Assembly (NCBI GenBank): GCA_046296435.1
Contig: JBKBLI010000009.1
Span: forward strand, 1-64,000
Source of the DNA: M3007 sp046296435
Lineage (GTDB): Bacteria > Bacteroidota > Bacteroidia > Chitinophagales > Saprospiraceae
DNA length: 64,000 nt
Direction: 5' to 3'
Part shown: one piece after another, positions 1 through 7,922 of the stretch
How the letters are laid out: each line of letters starts with the position of its first letter
How positions within the stretch are numbered: position 1 is the first letter of the stretch
Program-made: the position numbers and the translations under genes
The notes under the pieces: model-generated
What the model was told of the DNA's origin: nothing
Database searches by the model: none
The model's input: the letters and a program-made list of their open reading frames with translations, nothing else

Positions 1-1803
1 CCGCTTTCGGAGCCAGTTGTAGCCGGCGGCGCCCACGACGACTTCAACTGGAACATGGACAAGCGCGGCGCTATCGCCTATGGCGCTTCTGAGCGCGCCG
101 AAATGCTATCCGCCTACGACGCCGCGCTCAGCAACATAGCCGAAAACGCCGTGATCACAGGGCGCGTCAGCGCGGTAAGCGGCGGCGACGTGGTCCTCGA
201 CATCAACTACAAAAGCGACGGTCTGATTCCGCTCAACGAGTTCCGCGATATGCCCGAAATCAAGCAGGGCGACAGCGTAGAAGTCTATGTAGAGCGTCAG
301 GAAGACAGCGACGGCCAGTTGGCCCTCTCTCGCAAGAAAGCAAAAATCCTACGTGCCTGGGAAGGCATCGTTGAAGCGTTCAACACCGGCGCCATCATTA
401 CGGGCACCATCATCAGCAAAACCAAAGGCGGCCTGATCGCCGATTGCAACGGCTTGGAAACCTTCCTCCCCGGTTCGCAGATCGATATCAAGCCGGTGAT
501 CGACTACGACCAGTACGTGGGTAAAACCATGGAGTTCAAGGTAGTAAAGATCAACGAGCAGATCAAAAACGCCGTAGTGAGCCACAAAGCGCTCATCGAA
601 AGCGACCTGCAAGAGCAACGCGAGCAAATCCTCGCCACGCTCGAAAAAGGTCAAGTGCTCGAGGGTATCGTCAAAAACATCACCGACTTCGGCGCATTCC
701 TCGATCTGGGCGGCGTGGACGGCCTGCTGTACATCACCGACATCAGTTGGGGCCGTATTTCGCACCCCAGCGAAGTGCTTTCGCTCAATCAGCGCGTCAA
801 TGTGGTTGTGGCCGATTTCGACGAAAACAAAAAACGCATCAGCCTCAGTTTGAAAAAACTGCTTCCGCATCCCTGGGAAGTACTCGATCCGAACATCGTG
901 GACGGCTCCGTGATCAAGGGCAAAGTGGTCAATATTGAGGACTACGGCGCTTTTATCGAAATCATGCCGGGCGTAGAAGGCCTGATCCACATCAGTGAAA
1001 TTAGCTGGGGCGTTCAGAACATCAACGCCAAGGAATTCTTCAAAATGGGCCAAGAACTGGAGGCCCGGGTAGTGAGCATTGACCGCAACGAGCGCAAAAT
1101 GTCGCTCTCAATCAAGCAACTCACCGAAGACCCCTGGTCCAGCATCGAAGAGCGCTACCCCGTCGGCAGTACGCACACCGCCATAGTGAAGAACCTGACC
1201 AACTATGGCATATTCGCCGAATTGGCCGAAGGCATCGGCGGTATGGTCCACATCAGCGATCTGAGTTGGATAAAGCGCTACGGACACCCGAGCGAATTTA
1301 CCAAAGTAGGCGCCGAACTGCTTGTCAAAGTCTTAGATATCGACAAGGAAAAACGCCAGATCAGCCTCGGCCACAAACAAACCGAGGAGAACCCCTGGGA
1401 CGGCTTCCAGCAACTGTTCCCCGTCGGTTCTTACCACGAGGCTACCGTCATCCGCCGCGACGACAAAGGCGCAACGTTCCTGCTGCCCCATGACTTAGAA
1501 GGATTTGCGCCCTCTAAGCACATCCGCAAAGAAGACGGCTCGGTTGTCGAACCCGACGAAAAACTCACGGTGAAGGTCCTGGAGTTCAACAGCGACGAAC
1601 GCCGCATCATCGTATCGCATACCCGATACTGGGAAGATCTGAAGCACCAGAGCGAAGTGGCGATCAAAGCGGAACGCGCCAAAGAAGCGCACGAAGCGCA
1701 AAAAGCGATCACCGAAGTACAGAAAAAAGTGGAAAAAGAGACGCTGGGAGATCTGGATATCTTCTCGCAACTCAAAGAGCAACTCGGTGACAACAAAGAG
1801 TAA
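1..1803 (+). CDS. rpsA: 30S ribosomal protein S1 (5' end outside window)
   Basis: Ribosomal protein S1 binds mRNA and brings it to the 30S subunit. The reading frame is open from base 1, so the methionine at 55 is internal: the residues before it (ending DDFNWN) continue into MDKRG, as in other Bacteroidota S1 proteins. Six S1/OB repeats are visible, beginning near ITGRVSAVSGGD, ITGTIISKTKGG, LEGIVKNITDFGAFLDLGG, IKGKVVNIEDYGAFIEI, HTAIVKNLTNYGIF and HEATVIRRDDKG. Repeats 3 to 5 carry the classic DFGAF/YGIF and HISE/HISD signatures. The C-terminus is a charged Lys/Glu helix. A strong hairpin lies about 30 bases downstream. Identification is firm; only the N-terminus is missing. Confidence 0.97.
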   Translation, partial: PLSEPVVAGGAHDDFNWNMDKRGAIAYGASERAEMLSAYDAALSNIAENAVITGRVSAVSGGDVVLDINYKSDGLIPLNEFRDMPEIKQGDSVEVYVERQEDSDGQLALSRKKAKILRAWEGIVEAFNTGAIITGTIISKTKGGLIADCNGLETFLPGSQIDIKPVIDYDQYVGKTMEFKVVKINEQIKNAVVSHKALIESDLQEQREQILATLEKGQVLEGIVKNITDFGAFLDLGGVDGLLYITDISWGRISHPSEVLSLNQRVNVVVADFDENKKRISLSLKKLLPHPWEVLDPNIVDGSVIKGKVVNIEDYGAFIEIMPGVEGLIHISEISWGVQNINAKEFFKMGQELEARVVSIDRNERKMSLSIKQLTEDPWSSIEERYPVGSTHTAIVKNLTNYGIFAELAEGIGGMVHISDLSWIKRYGHPSEFTKVGAELLVKVLDIDKEKRQISLGHKQTEENPWDGFQQLFPVGSYHEATVIRRDDKGATFLLPHDLEGFAPSKHIRKEDGSVVEPDEKLTVKVLEFNSDERRIIVSHTRYWEDLKHQSEVAIKAERAKEAHEAQKAITEVQKKVEKETLGDLDIFSQLKEQLGDNKE

Positions 1804-1833
1804 AGTTGCGCCCAGACTGGCATGTAATATTTC

Positions 1834-1873
1834 GACGCCTCATCCCTTTCGGGGGGTGAGGCGTCCGCTTTTA
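1834..1873 (+). terminator. Probable terminator after rpsA
   Basis: A 13-bp stem (GACGCCTCATCCC with its near-perfect complement, one G-T pair) closes on a T/C/G-rich loop and is followed by CGCTTTTA. The T-run is short, but position directly after the rpsA stop fits a Rho-independent terminator. Confidence 0.7.
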
Positions 1874-1957
1874 GGGGGAGGCTACAAAACAGATGAAACG
1901 CCGCAGAAGCGAGAGCGGGGAGCGGACCCAAACAAGGGCGTCCGCCACAGACGAGCG

Positions 1958-2323
1958 TCACTTGCGAATAAAATATACGGCCAGCACCAAAAAGCCGAAA
2001 CCAACAAAATGATTCCAACGCAGGCTCTCATTTTTGAAAAAAAGCAAGGTAAATATCGTAAAAACCAACAGCGTAATGACCTCCTGCATGACTTTGAGCT
2101 GCACTAAGCTGAAGGGACCGCCGTTCTCGCGGTAGCCGATGCGGTTGGCAGGCACCATCAGACAATACTCCAAAAAAGCGATCAGCCAACTCAGCAGGAC
2201 CAATCCAAACAAACCTGCTTTCTCAAAAACCTTAAAGTGCTGAAACTTCAAATGACCGTACCATGCGACGGTCATAAAGACATTGGAGAACAGCAATAGG
2301 GCAATCGTATAAACGCCTTTCAT
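1958..2323 (-). CDS. DUF486 family small membrane protein
   Basis: 121 residues, almost entirely membrane-embedded, with four predicted helices (about residues 5-22, 35-55, 77-95 and 101-118). The N-terminal motif NVFMTVAWYGHLKF and the middle segment EYCLMVPANRIGY are typical of the DUF486 family, which belongs to the drug/metabolite transporter superfamily. Its substrate is unknown. It starts 30 bases after the parE stop on the same strand, so it is probably co-transcribed with parE, although a functional link is not obvious. Inner-membrane location is inferred from the helices. Confidence 0.85.
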   Translation of the reverse strand: MKGVYTIALLLFSNVFMTVAWYGHLKFQHFKVFEKAGLFGLVLLSWLIAFLEYCLMVPANRIGYRENGGPFSLVQLKVMQEVITLLVFTIFTLLFFKNESLRWNHFVGFGFLVLAVYFIRK

Positions 2324-2353
2324 ATCCGAAGAACGGCAAAAAAAAATGCGAAA

Positions 2354-4252
2354 TTAGGCGGTCTCAACCTGAGGCTCGGGAGCGACCTGCGCCATCTCTT
2401 CCGGCGTATCGATCACATCCAACTCGACGCGCAGGTTCTCGATGATAAAATCTTGACGCTCCGGCGTATTTTTACCCATATAATAACTGAGCACATGATC
2501 CAGATTGGTATCCTCGGGCATATATACAGGCTCTAACCGGATGTCAGGCCCGATGAACGCGCCAAATTCGCTCGGACTGATCTCGCCCAGACCCTTGAAT
2601 CGGGTGATTTCCGGTTTGCCGCGCAACTTCTTTATGGCGGCCTGCTTCTCCGCCTCAGAATAGCAATAGAAAGTCTGCTGTTTGTCGCGTACCCGAAATA
2701 GCGGCGTGTCCAATATGAACAAGTGCCCGTTGCGCACCAAATCCGGAAAAAATTGGAGGAAAAACGTCAACAGCAACAGGCGTATGTGCATGCCATCCAC
2801 GTCGGCGTCGGTAGCAATTACTACGCGATTGTAGCGCAAATCGTCTAAAGAGTCCTCAATATTCAGGGCATGTTGGAGCAGGTTGAACTCCTCATTCTGA
2901 TAGACGATCTTCTTAGTAAGGCCGTAGCAGTTGAGCGGCTTGCCGCGCAAGCTGAATACCGCCTGCGTATTCACATCGCGGGCTTTGGTGATCGAACCGC
3001 TGGCTGAGTCGCCTTCTGTGATAAAAATTGTGGTATTGAGGCGGACATCTTCAGGCCCTTTCTCGTTGAGGTGATAACGACAGTCGCGCAGTTTTTTGTT
3101 GTGGATGTTGGCAGCTTTGGCCCGTTGGTTGGCAATTTTCTTGACGTCGGCGATCTCCTTGCGCTCGCGCTCGCTCTGCTGAATACGCTTGAGCATCTCC
3201 TTGGCCGTCTCGGGATTCTTGTGCAGGAAGTCGTCCAGGGCTTTACTCAAGAAATCGCTCATAAAGGTCCGGATTGCCGGGCCGTCGGGCGCAACGCGGT
3301 CGGAGCCGAGGCGCGTCTTCGTCTGCGATTCGAACACGGGTTCTTCTACGCGCACGCTCACGGCGGCTATGATGCTTTCGCGTATGTCTTTTGCGTCAAA
3401 ATTTTTTTTAAAATGATCGCGCACTACTTTTACCAACGCTTCGCGGAATGCGTTGAGGTGGGTGCCGCCCTGTGTGGTATTTTGGCCGTTGACAAAGCTG
3501 TAGTACTGCTCGCCATAGTGGTCTCCATGCGTCAGGGCGACTTCGACATCCTCGCCCCTGAGGTGGATGATCGGATAGCGTATGCGCTCGGAATGGGTTT
3601 TTTTCTCTAAAAGGTCAAGCAGGCCGTTTTTGGAATAAAAAGTTTTTCCGTTGAATATGAGTCGCAGACCGGCATTGAGGTATGCGTAATTCCAAAGTTG
3701 TTGCTCGACGTAGTCGTTGACCCAGCGAAAATGGCGAAACATCTCAGGGTCGGGTCTGAAAAAAATGAGGGTGCCGTTCTCTTCGGTCGTCTTTTCGACT
3801 TTGCTTTCTTTCTTGAGTAAGCCTCTTTCGAACTCGGCCCATTTCATCTGGCCGTCGCGTACGGCTGCCACCTTGAAGTACTCCGATAGCGCGTTAACGG
3901 CTTTCGTGCCAACGCCGTTCAAGCCTACAGACTTCTTGAAGGCCTTCGAGTCGTACTTGGCCCCGGTATTGATTTTGCTCACTACGTCCACTACCTTACC
4001 CAGCGGGATACCGCGCCCATAATCGCGCACTGAAAGCCCTTGCTCGTTGAGGATGATGTCGATCTGGCGGCCATATCCCATGGCGTACTCGTCGATGGCG
4101 TTGTCCAGCACTTCCTTGAGCAGCACATATATTCCGTCGTCGGGCGTGCTGCCGTCGCCCAGTTTGCCGATATACATACCCGGTCGCAGACGGATGTGTT
4201 CGCGCCAGTCCAGACTCTTGATTTCGTCCTCGGTATATTTTATTTCGCTCAT
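2354..4252 (-). CDS. parE: DNA topoisomerase IV subunit B (type IIA)
   Basis: ATPase subunit of topoisomerase IV, which decatenates daughter chromosomes together with ParC. GHKL ATPase motifs are seen at EVLDNAIDEYAMG (about residue 46), DYGRGIPLG (about 77) and GLNGVGTKAVNALS (about 110). The TOPRIM domain has ITEGDSASGS (about 405) and the metal-binding DADVDGMHIRLL (about 485), and RFKGLGEISPSEF lies near 555. 632 residues is normal for ParE and too short for most GyrB proteins. The acidic C-terminal tail is common in this phylum. ParC is not adjacent: the next gene is a DUF486 protein. A TATCTTTG box lies about 60 bases upstream of the start. Confidence 0.93.
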   Translation of the reverse strand: MSEIKYTEDEIKSLDWREHIRLRPGMYIGKLGDGSTPDDGIYVLLKEVLDNAIDEYAMGYGRQIDIILNEQGLSVRDYGRGIPLGKVVDVVSKINTGAKYDSKAFKKSVGLNGVGTKAVNALSEYFKVAAVRDGQMKWAEFERGLLKKESKVEKTTEENGTLIFFRPDPEMFRHFRWVNDYVEQQLWNYAYLNAGLRLIFNGKTFYSKNGLLDLLEKKTHSERIRYPIIHLRGEDVEVALTHGDHYGEQYYSFVNGQNTTQGGTHLNAFREALVKVVRDHFKKNFDAKDIRESIIAAVSVRVEEPVFESQTKTRLGSDRVAPDGPAIRTFMSDFLSKALDDFLHKNPETAKEMLKRIQQSERERKEIADVKKIANQRAKAANIHNKKLRDCRYHLNEKGPEDVRLNTTIFITEGDSASGSITKARDVNTQAVFSLRGKPLNCYGLTKKIVYQNEEFNLLQHALNIEDSLDDLRYNRVVIATDADVDGMHIRLLLLTFFLQFFPDLVRNGHLFILDTPLFRVRDKQQTFYCYSEAEKQAAIKKLRGKPEITRFKGLGEISPSEFGAFIGPDIRLEPVYMPEDTNLDHVLSYYMGKNTPERQDFIIENLRVELDVIDTPEEMAQVAPEPQVETA

Positions 4253-4567
4253 ATATTATCTTGTGGCGTCAGCGGACATGAGGCTACCTGCCTTTACGCG
4301 CAATGACGGCGCAAAGATACGCATTTTTTCGAAAAACAAAACACAAAAAGTTTTAAATTTTGCTTGAACACAAAATGTGTGCAAAAAGGGGCTGTCTGCC
4401 CTCAAATCACCCCCTTTTGGGTGCAAAGAGCCGCGGCTCAGTTTTTTCCTCATAGCTTTGCAGAACAAAAGTCCGCGCGCGCACCCGCGCGTCACATTCA
4501 TCCGCTGCCACCCGCATTTTCACGCCCTTTACTCTCACGCTCTTGCGCTGCGCTTTTTTTTCAAAAA
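4253..4567. other. Divergent intergenic region, parE / arginase-fold gene
   Basis: About 315 bases without a gene. It holds the minus-strand parE promoter, a plus-strand TAGCTTTG box (4453-4460) that could serve the arginase-like gene but has no clear -33 partner, a hairpin-capable pair AAAAGGGG (4384-4391) / CCCCTTTT (4411-4418), and a T8-C-A6 element (4554-4568) whose last A is the first base of the downstream ATG. Confidence 0.5.
4312..4340 (-). promoter_or_regulatory. Bacteroidota-type promoter for parE
   Basis: Reading the minus strand, TTTG (4337-4340), a 17-base spacer and TATCTTTG (4312-4319) match the Bacteroidota consensus TTTG / TAnnTTTG. Transcription would start roughly 55 bases before the parE ATG. 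Confidence 0.6.
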
Positions 4568-5671
4568 ATGTTATACAACTGGATCAGGCCGCCTGGTAAG
4601 CAGGCGTTTGAGTGGGCGGCGCAATCCCCTGAGGGCAGCGTCGGTTCGCGCCTGCGCATGCCGACACAGCCGGAGGAGTCAATCAAAGGGGTCAAATTAG
4701 CCCTGATCGGGGCCGATGCAAGGCGCGCCGATCCGGTAAGGCGCTATTTGTATGGATTTGGCGATTTTTTTGGCCGCCACGCCATGGCCGATCTAGGGGA
4801 TTTGCGGCGCGCCGAAGAGAATTTTGTGATTGCCACAACGTATGAATTGGTTAGTAGTAAGATCGTTCCGATTTTTATCGGGCTGCCGGAATCGCTGTTG
4901 GCGGCGCAATTTTTGGCCTATCAGGACGCTAAGAACCTGATCAACATGGCTTTGATTGCGCCGGAGATCAATCCGAACACGGCGCATTGGTCGCGCCTGG
5001 TAGCGCCGCGCCATCCGTTGTTATTTCACGTGGCTTTGCTAGGCTACCAGACTCACCGCATGACGGCCGAGGCGCTGCGCCAACTGGAAGAGACCCACTG
5101 CGACCTGCTTCGATTGGGCCGTACGCGCGAGTCCATCGAAGATGCCGAACCCCTTTTGCGAGATGCAGATATGCTTGCCTTTGCGCTTTCGGCGCTGCGG
5201 GCCTGCGACGCGCCCGGGGTGGGCAACCCTGCGCCGGGCGGTTTTACGATTGAGGAAGCCTGTCAATTGTGTCGCTATGCCGGGTTTAGCGATAAGTTGA
5301 GTTCGTTCAGCATTTATGGATACGAGCCGAAGCAGGATACGCTGGAGTTGACGGCGCAGGCTATCGCGCAGATGATTTGGTATTTCTGCGACGGCTTTTT
5401 TGCACGCAAAGGCGATTTTCCGGTCTCGACCCGCGACATGACCGAGTATGTGGTGGATTTTCGACGCCTGCAATATTCGCTCACCTTCTGGAAAAGCAAC
5501 CGCACCGGGCGGTGGTGGATGCAGGCGCCCATCGCTACACGCAAAAAACACGAACGCCACCGCCTTATACCCTGTACATATCAGGACTATCAAGCCGCCT
5601 GTCGGGAGGAGTTGCCCGAACGCCTAACGCTGGCCATGCAGCGTTTTGGGGCCAAGTCTTCGGGAGGATAA
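4568..5671 (+). CDS. Arginase/formimidoylglutamase-fold protein lacking metal ligands
   Basis: 367 residues from the ATG at 4568. The frame is open further upstream, but that sequence is low-complexity Ser/Arg/Pro and unlike protein. The C-terminal half has the Bacteroidota arginase-family-like block EEACQLCRYAGFSDKLSS, followed by IAQMIWYFCDGFFARKGDFP. True ureohydrolases bind two Mn ions through GGDHS, DAHxD and SxDxD. Here the equivalent stretches read FIGLPESLL, LIAPEINPNT and ALSALRACDAPG, so the ligands are absent. It is therefore unlikely to hydrolyse formiminoglutamate or arginine, and I infer a non-catalytic or changed role. It converges on thrC with a 13-base gap. A T8-C-A6 tract abuts the start codon. 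Confidence 0.75.
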   Translation: MLYNWIRPPGKQAFEWAAQSPEGSVGSRLRMPTQPEESIKGVKLALIGADARRADPVRRYLYGFGDFFGRHAMADLGDLRRAEENFVIATTYELVSSKIVPIFIGLPESLLAAQFLAYQDAKNLINMALIAPEINPNTAHWSRLVAPRHPLLFHVALLGYQTHRMTAEALRQLEETHCDLLRLGRTRESIEDAEPLLRDADMLAFALSALRACDAPGVGNPAPGGFTIEEACQLCRYAGFSDKLSSFSIYGYEPKQDTLELTAQAIAQMIWYFCDGFFARKGDFPVSTRDMTEYVVDFRRLQYSLTFWKSNRTGRWWMQAPIATRKKHERHRLIPCTYQDYQAACREELPERLTLAMQRFGAKSSGG

Positions 5672-5684
5672 CGCACCGGCCGGC

Positions 5685-6971
5685 TTAACTCAGCATCAGG
5701 GCTTTAAAATCGTCGAAGTCCGGCCCAATTTGGTCGCACCTAACCGCCTTGTCGGCCAAAGTTGCGAGCGCAGGGGGCAGAGGTATGGGCATACCGAGCG
5801 TTTCCTCCATGGTTTCCAGAAATTTGGCCGGATGGGCGGTCTCGAGAAAAATACCGATTTCGTCGTCGCCCAATTGTTGTAGCGATTGGTAGCCGATAGC
5901 CCCGTGCGGATCGCACAGGTAGGCGTGTCGGTCGTGGGCGCCGCGTATGGCCTCGCGCGTTTGCGCATCGTCGAGATAAAAGCCGGAGACATCGGCCCGG
6001 ATGGCATTCCAGTCCCTTTTGTAGAGTTCGAGGATCCGGACAAAGTTGCTGGGCGCCCCGACGTCCATCGCGTTGCTGATGGTAGGATGCGAGGGCTTGG
6101 GTTCGTAAATACCGGTCGCGAGGTAATCCGGAACGATTTTGTTGATGTTGGTTGCGGCTACAAAGCGCTTGATGGGCAAGCCCATGCGTTTGGCCATAAG
6201 CCCTGCGCACAGGTTGCCAAAGTTGCCGCTGGGTACGCTGAATACAGGTTTCAGGCCTGATTGCACGATCTGTTTGTACGCTTCAAAGTAGTAAAAGCTC
6301 TGTGGTATAAGCCGCGCGATATTGATGCTATTGGCCGAACTAAGCCGGTAGCGGGCATTGAGGTCGGGATCGAGAAAGGCGCTTTTGACGATCGCCTGAC
6401 AATCGTCGAATGTGCCTTGCACCTTTATGGCACGGATGTTATCGCCCAACGTGGTCAGTTGTTTTTCCTGCAGAGGGCTGACCTTGCCTGAAGGATAGAG
6501 AATCGCCACCTCGATACCGGAAACCCGATGAAAACCTGCCGCCACGGCGCCGCCCGTATCGCCCGAAGTAGCTACTAATATGGTCAGCGGGCGGTCTTCG
6601 AAGCGATTGAACCAGGACATAAGGGCCGCCATATAGCGCGCGCCGAAGTCTTTGAACGCCAGACTGGGGCCGTGCCAAAGCTCAAGCGCGCCGAGTCGCC
6701 CGTCGAGCATAACCACCGGGGCCGGGAAGTCAAAAGCCGCCTGCGTCATGCGGCTGAGTTCGCCGCCGGGTATTTCCTGACCGATAATAGCCTGCCCTAC
6801 CAAAAGGGCGATGGACGGAAAGTCCAGCCGATACAAATCGGCCATCAAAGCCTCCGGGAAAGAGGGCAGGACCTCAGGCATGTAAAGCCCGCGGTCGGGA
6901 GGGAGCGAGTGCAGGACAGCTTCGCGCAAGCCGACCACGCGTTGGCGGTTGTTGGTGCTGTATAAACGCAT
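5685..6971 (-). CDS. thrC: Threonine synthase
   Basis: PLP enzyme converting O-phosphohomoserine to threonine, the last step of the pathway. 428 residues, normal length. The N-terminus (MRLYSTNN, then DRGLYMPEVLP) is the family start. The PLP lysine lies in SLAFKDFGARYMAALM (about residue 104 on), followed by ATSGDTGGAVAAGFH and the phosphate-binding SVPSGNFGNLCAGLMAKRMG. It starts 2 bases after the thrB stop, completing thrA-thrB-thrC on the minus strand. No terminator with a clear T-run is visible in the 13 bases before the convergent gene. Confidence 0.95.
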   Translation of the reverse strand: MRLYSTNNRQRVVGLREAVLHSLPPDRGLYMPEVLPSFPEALMADLYRLDFPSIALLVGQAIIGQEIPGGELSRMTQAAFDFPAPVVMLDGRLGALELWHGPSLAFKDFGARYMAALMSWFNRFEDRPLTILVATSGDTGGAVAAGFHRVSGIEVAILYPSGKVSPLQEKQLTTLGDNIRAIKVQGTFDDCQAIVKSAFLDPDLNARYRLSSANSINIARLIPQSFYYFEAYKQIVQSGLKPVFSVPSGNFGNLCAGLMAKRMGLPIKRFVAATNINKIVPDYLATGIYEPKPSHPTISNAMDVGAPSNFVRILELYKRDWNAIRADVSGFYLDDAQTREAIRGAHDRHAYLCDPHGAIGYQSLQQLGDDEIGIFLETAHPAKFLETMEETLGMPIPLPPALATLADKAVRCDQIGPDFDDFKALMLS

Positions 6972-6973
6972 AT

Positions 6974-7909
6974 TCAGAACAGGGTAGCCCCTTCGTGGTT
7001 GATTTTGGACAAAAAGGTATCAACGCCGATGCTGCGGTCGGCATACAGGCGACGCGCCGCTTGGAGTATGTTTTCGGCGATCAGGCTATTGTCGCACAGG
7101 GCAAACATCGAAGGCCCCGCGCCGCTGATGCTGAATCCCAGCGCGCCGTAGGCGAGGGCTTTTTCTTTGAGTTCGTAAAAATGCGGGATCAGGCCGGCGC
7201 GCTGCGGCTCGACGATCAGATCTTGAAGGCTGCGCCGCATGAGTTCAAAGTCGCCGGTATAAACGGCCGCCACAAATGCCGCGAGGTTGCCTTGCTGACG
7301 CACAGCCATATCGAAGGCTACCGTATCGCTCAGCATGCTGCGCGCGTCTTTGGTCAGCACCTCGATATGCGGATAGACCACGGCGGCATAGAGGCCGGGC
7401 GGCGTGTGTAGTTTTTTGAAATCGAGCGTCTGGTTATCCCGAATGAGGATCATGCCGCCCAGAAGCGCAGGAGCCACATTGTCGGCATGAAAAGCCCCGT
7501 CGGCTATTTGCTCGCCCTCAACCGCAAAACGCAACAACTCGGATTTGTGCAGCCCCGTGCGCAAAAATTCGCTCACGGCATATACGGCGCCTGCGGCGCT
7601 GGCTGCCGAGGAGCCCAAGCCGCTGCCAAAGGGCATTTTTTTGTGTATGACCATTTCGATCGGGCGATCGGACGCGCCGAGGTGTTCCAGCAAGCGAAGG
7701 GCCGCATAACCGGCGGTGTTCTTGAGGGGATCGTAGGGCAGGCGCCCGCCGGCGCCTCTGATCTCGCTGATCACCAAACCCGGCTTTTGACCCGGGCGAA
7801 TGAGTATTTCGTCGCCGGGCTTTTCCAGCGCGAAACCAAGTATGTCAAAGCCCACGGCCACATTGGCTACAGAGGCCGGCGCAAATACCTTTATTCCTGA
7901 TTTTGACAT
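6974..7909 (-). CDS. thrB: Homoserine kinase
   Basis: GHMP-family kinase that phosphorylates homoserine. 311 residues. The N-terminus VFAPASVANVAVGFDILGFA and the GHMP ATP-binding loop KKMPFGSGLGSSAASAAGAV (about residues 90-110) are diagnostic, and the C-terminal GALGFSISGAGPSMFALC is GHMP motif 3. It starts 13 bases after thrA stops and ends 2 bases before thrC starts, so it is the middle gene of a thr operon. Confidence 0.95.
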   Translation of the reverse strand: MSKSGIKVFAPASVANVAVGFDILGFALEKPGDEILIRPGQKPGLVISEIRGAGGRLPYDPLKNTAGYAALRLLEHLGASDRPIEMVIHKKMPFGSGLGSSAASAAGAVYAVSEFLRTGLHKSELLRFAVEGEQIADGAFHADNVAPALLGGMILIRDNQTLDFKKLHTPPGLYAAVVYPHIEVLTKDARSMLSDTVAFDMAVRQQGNLAAFVAAVYTGDFELMRRSLQDLIVEPQRAGLIPHFYELKEKALAYGALGFSISGAGPSMFALCDNSLIAENILQAARRLYADRSIGVDTFLSKINHEGATLF

Positions 7910-7922
7910 GCCAAAACGGGGG

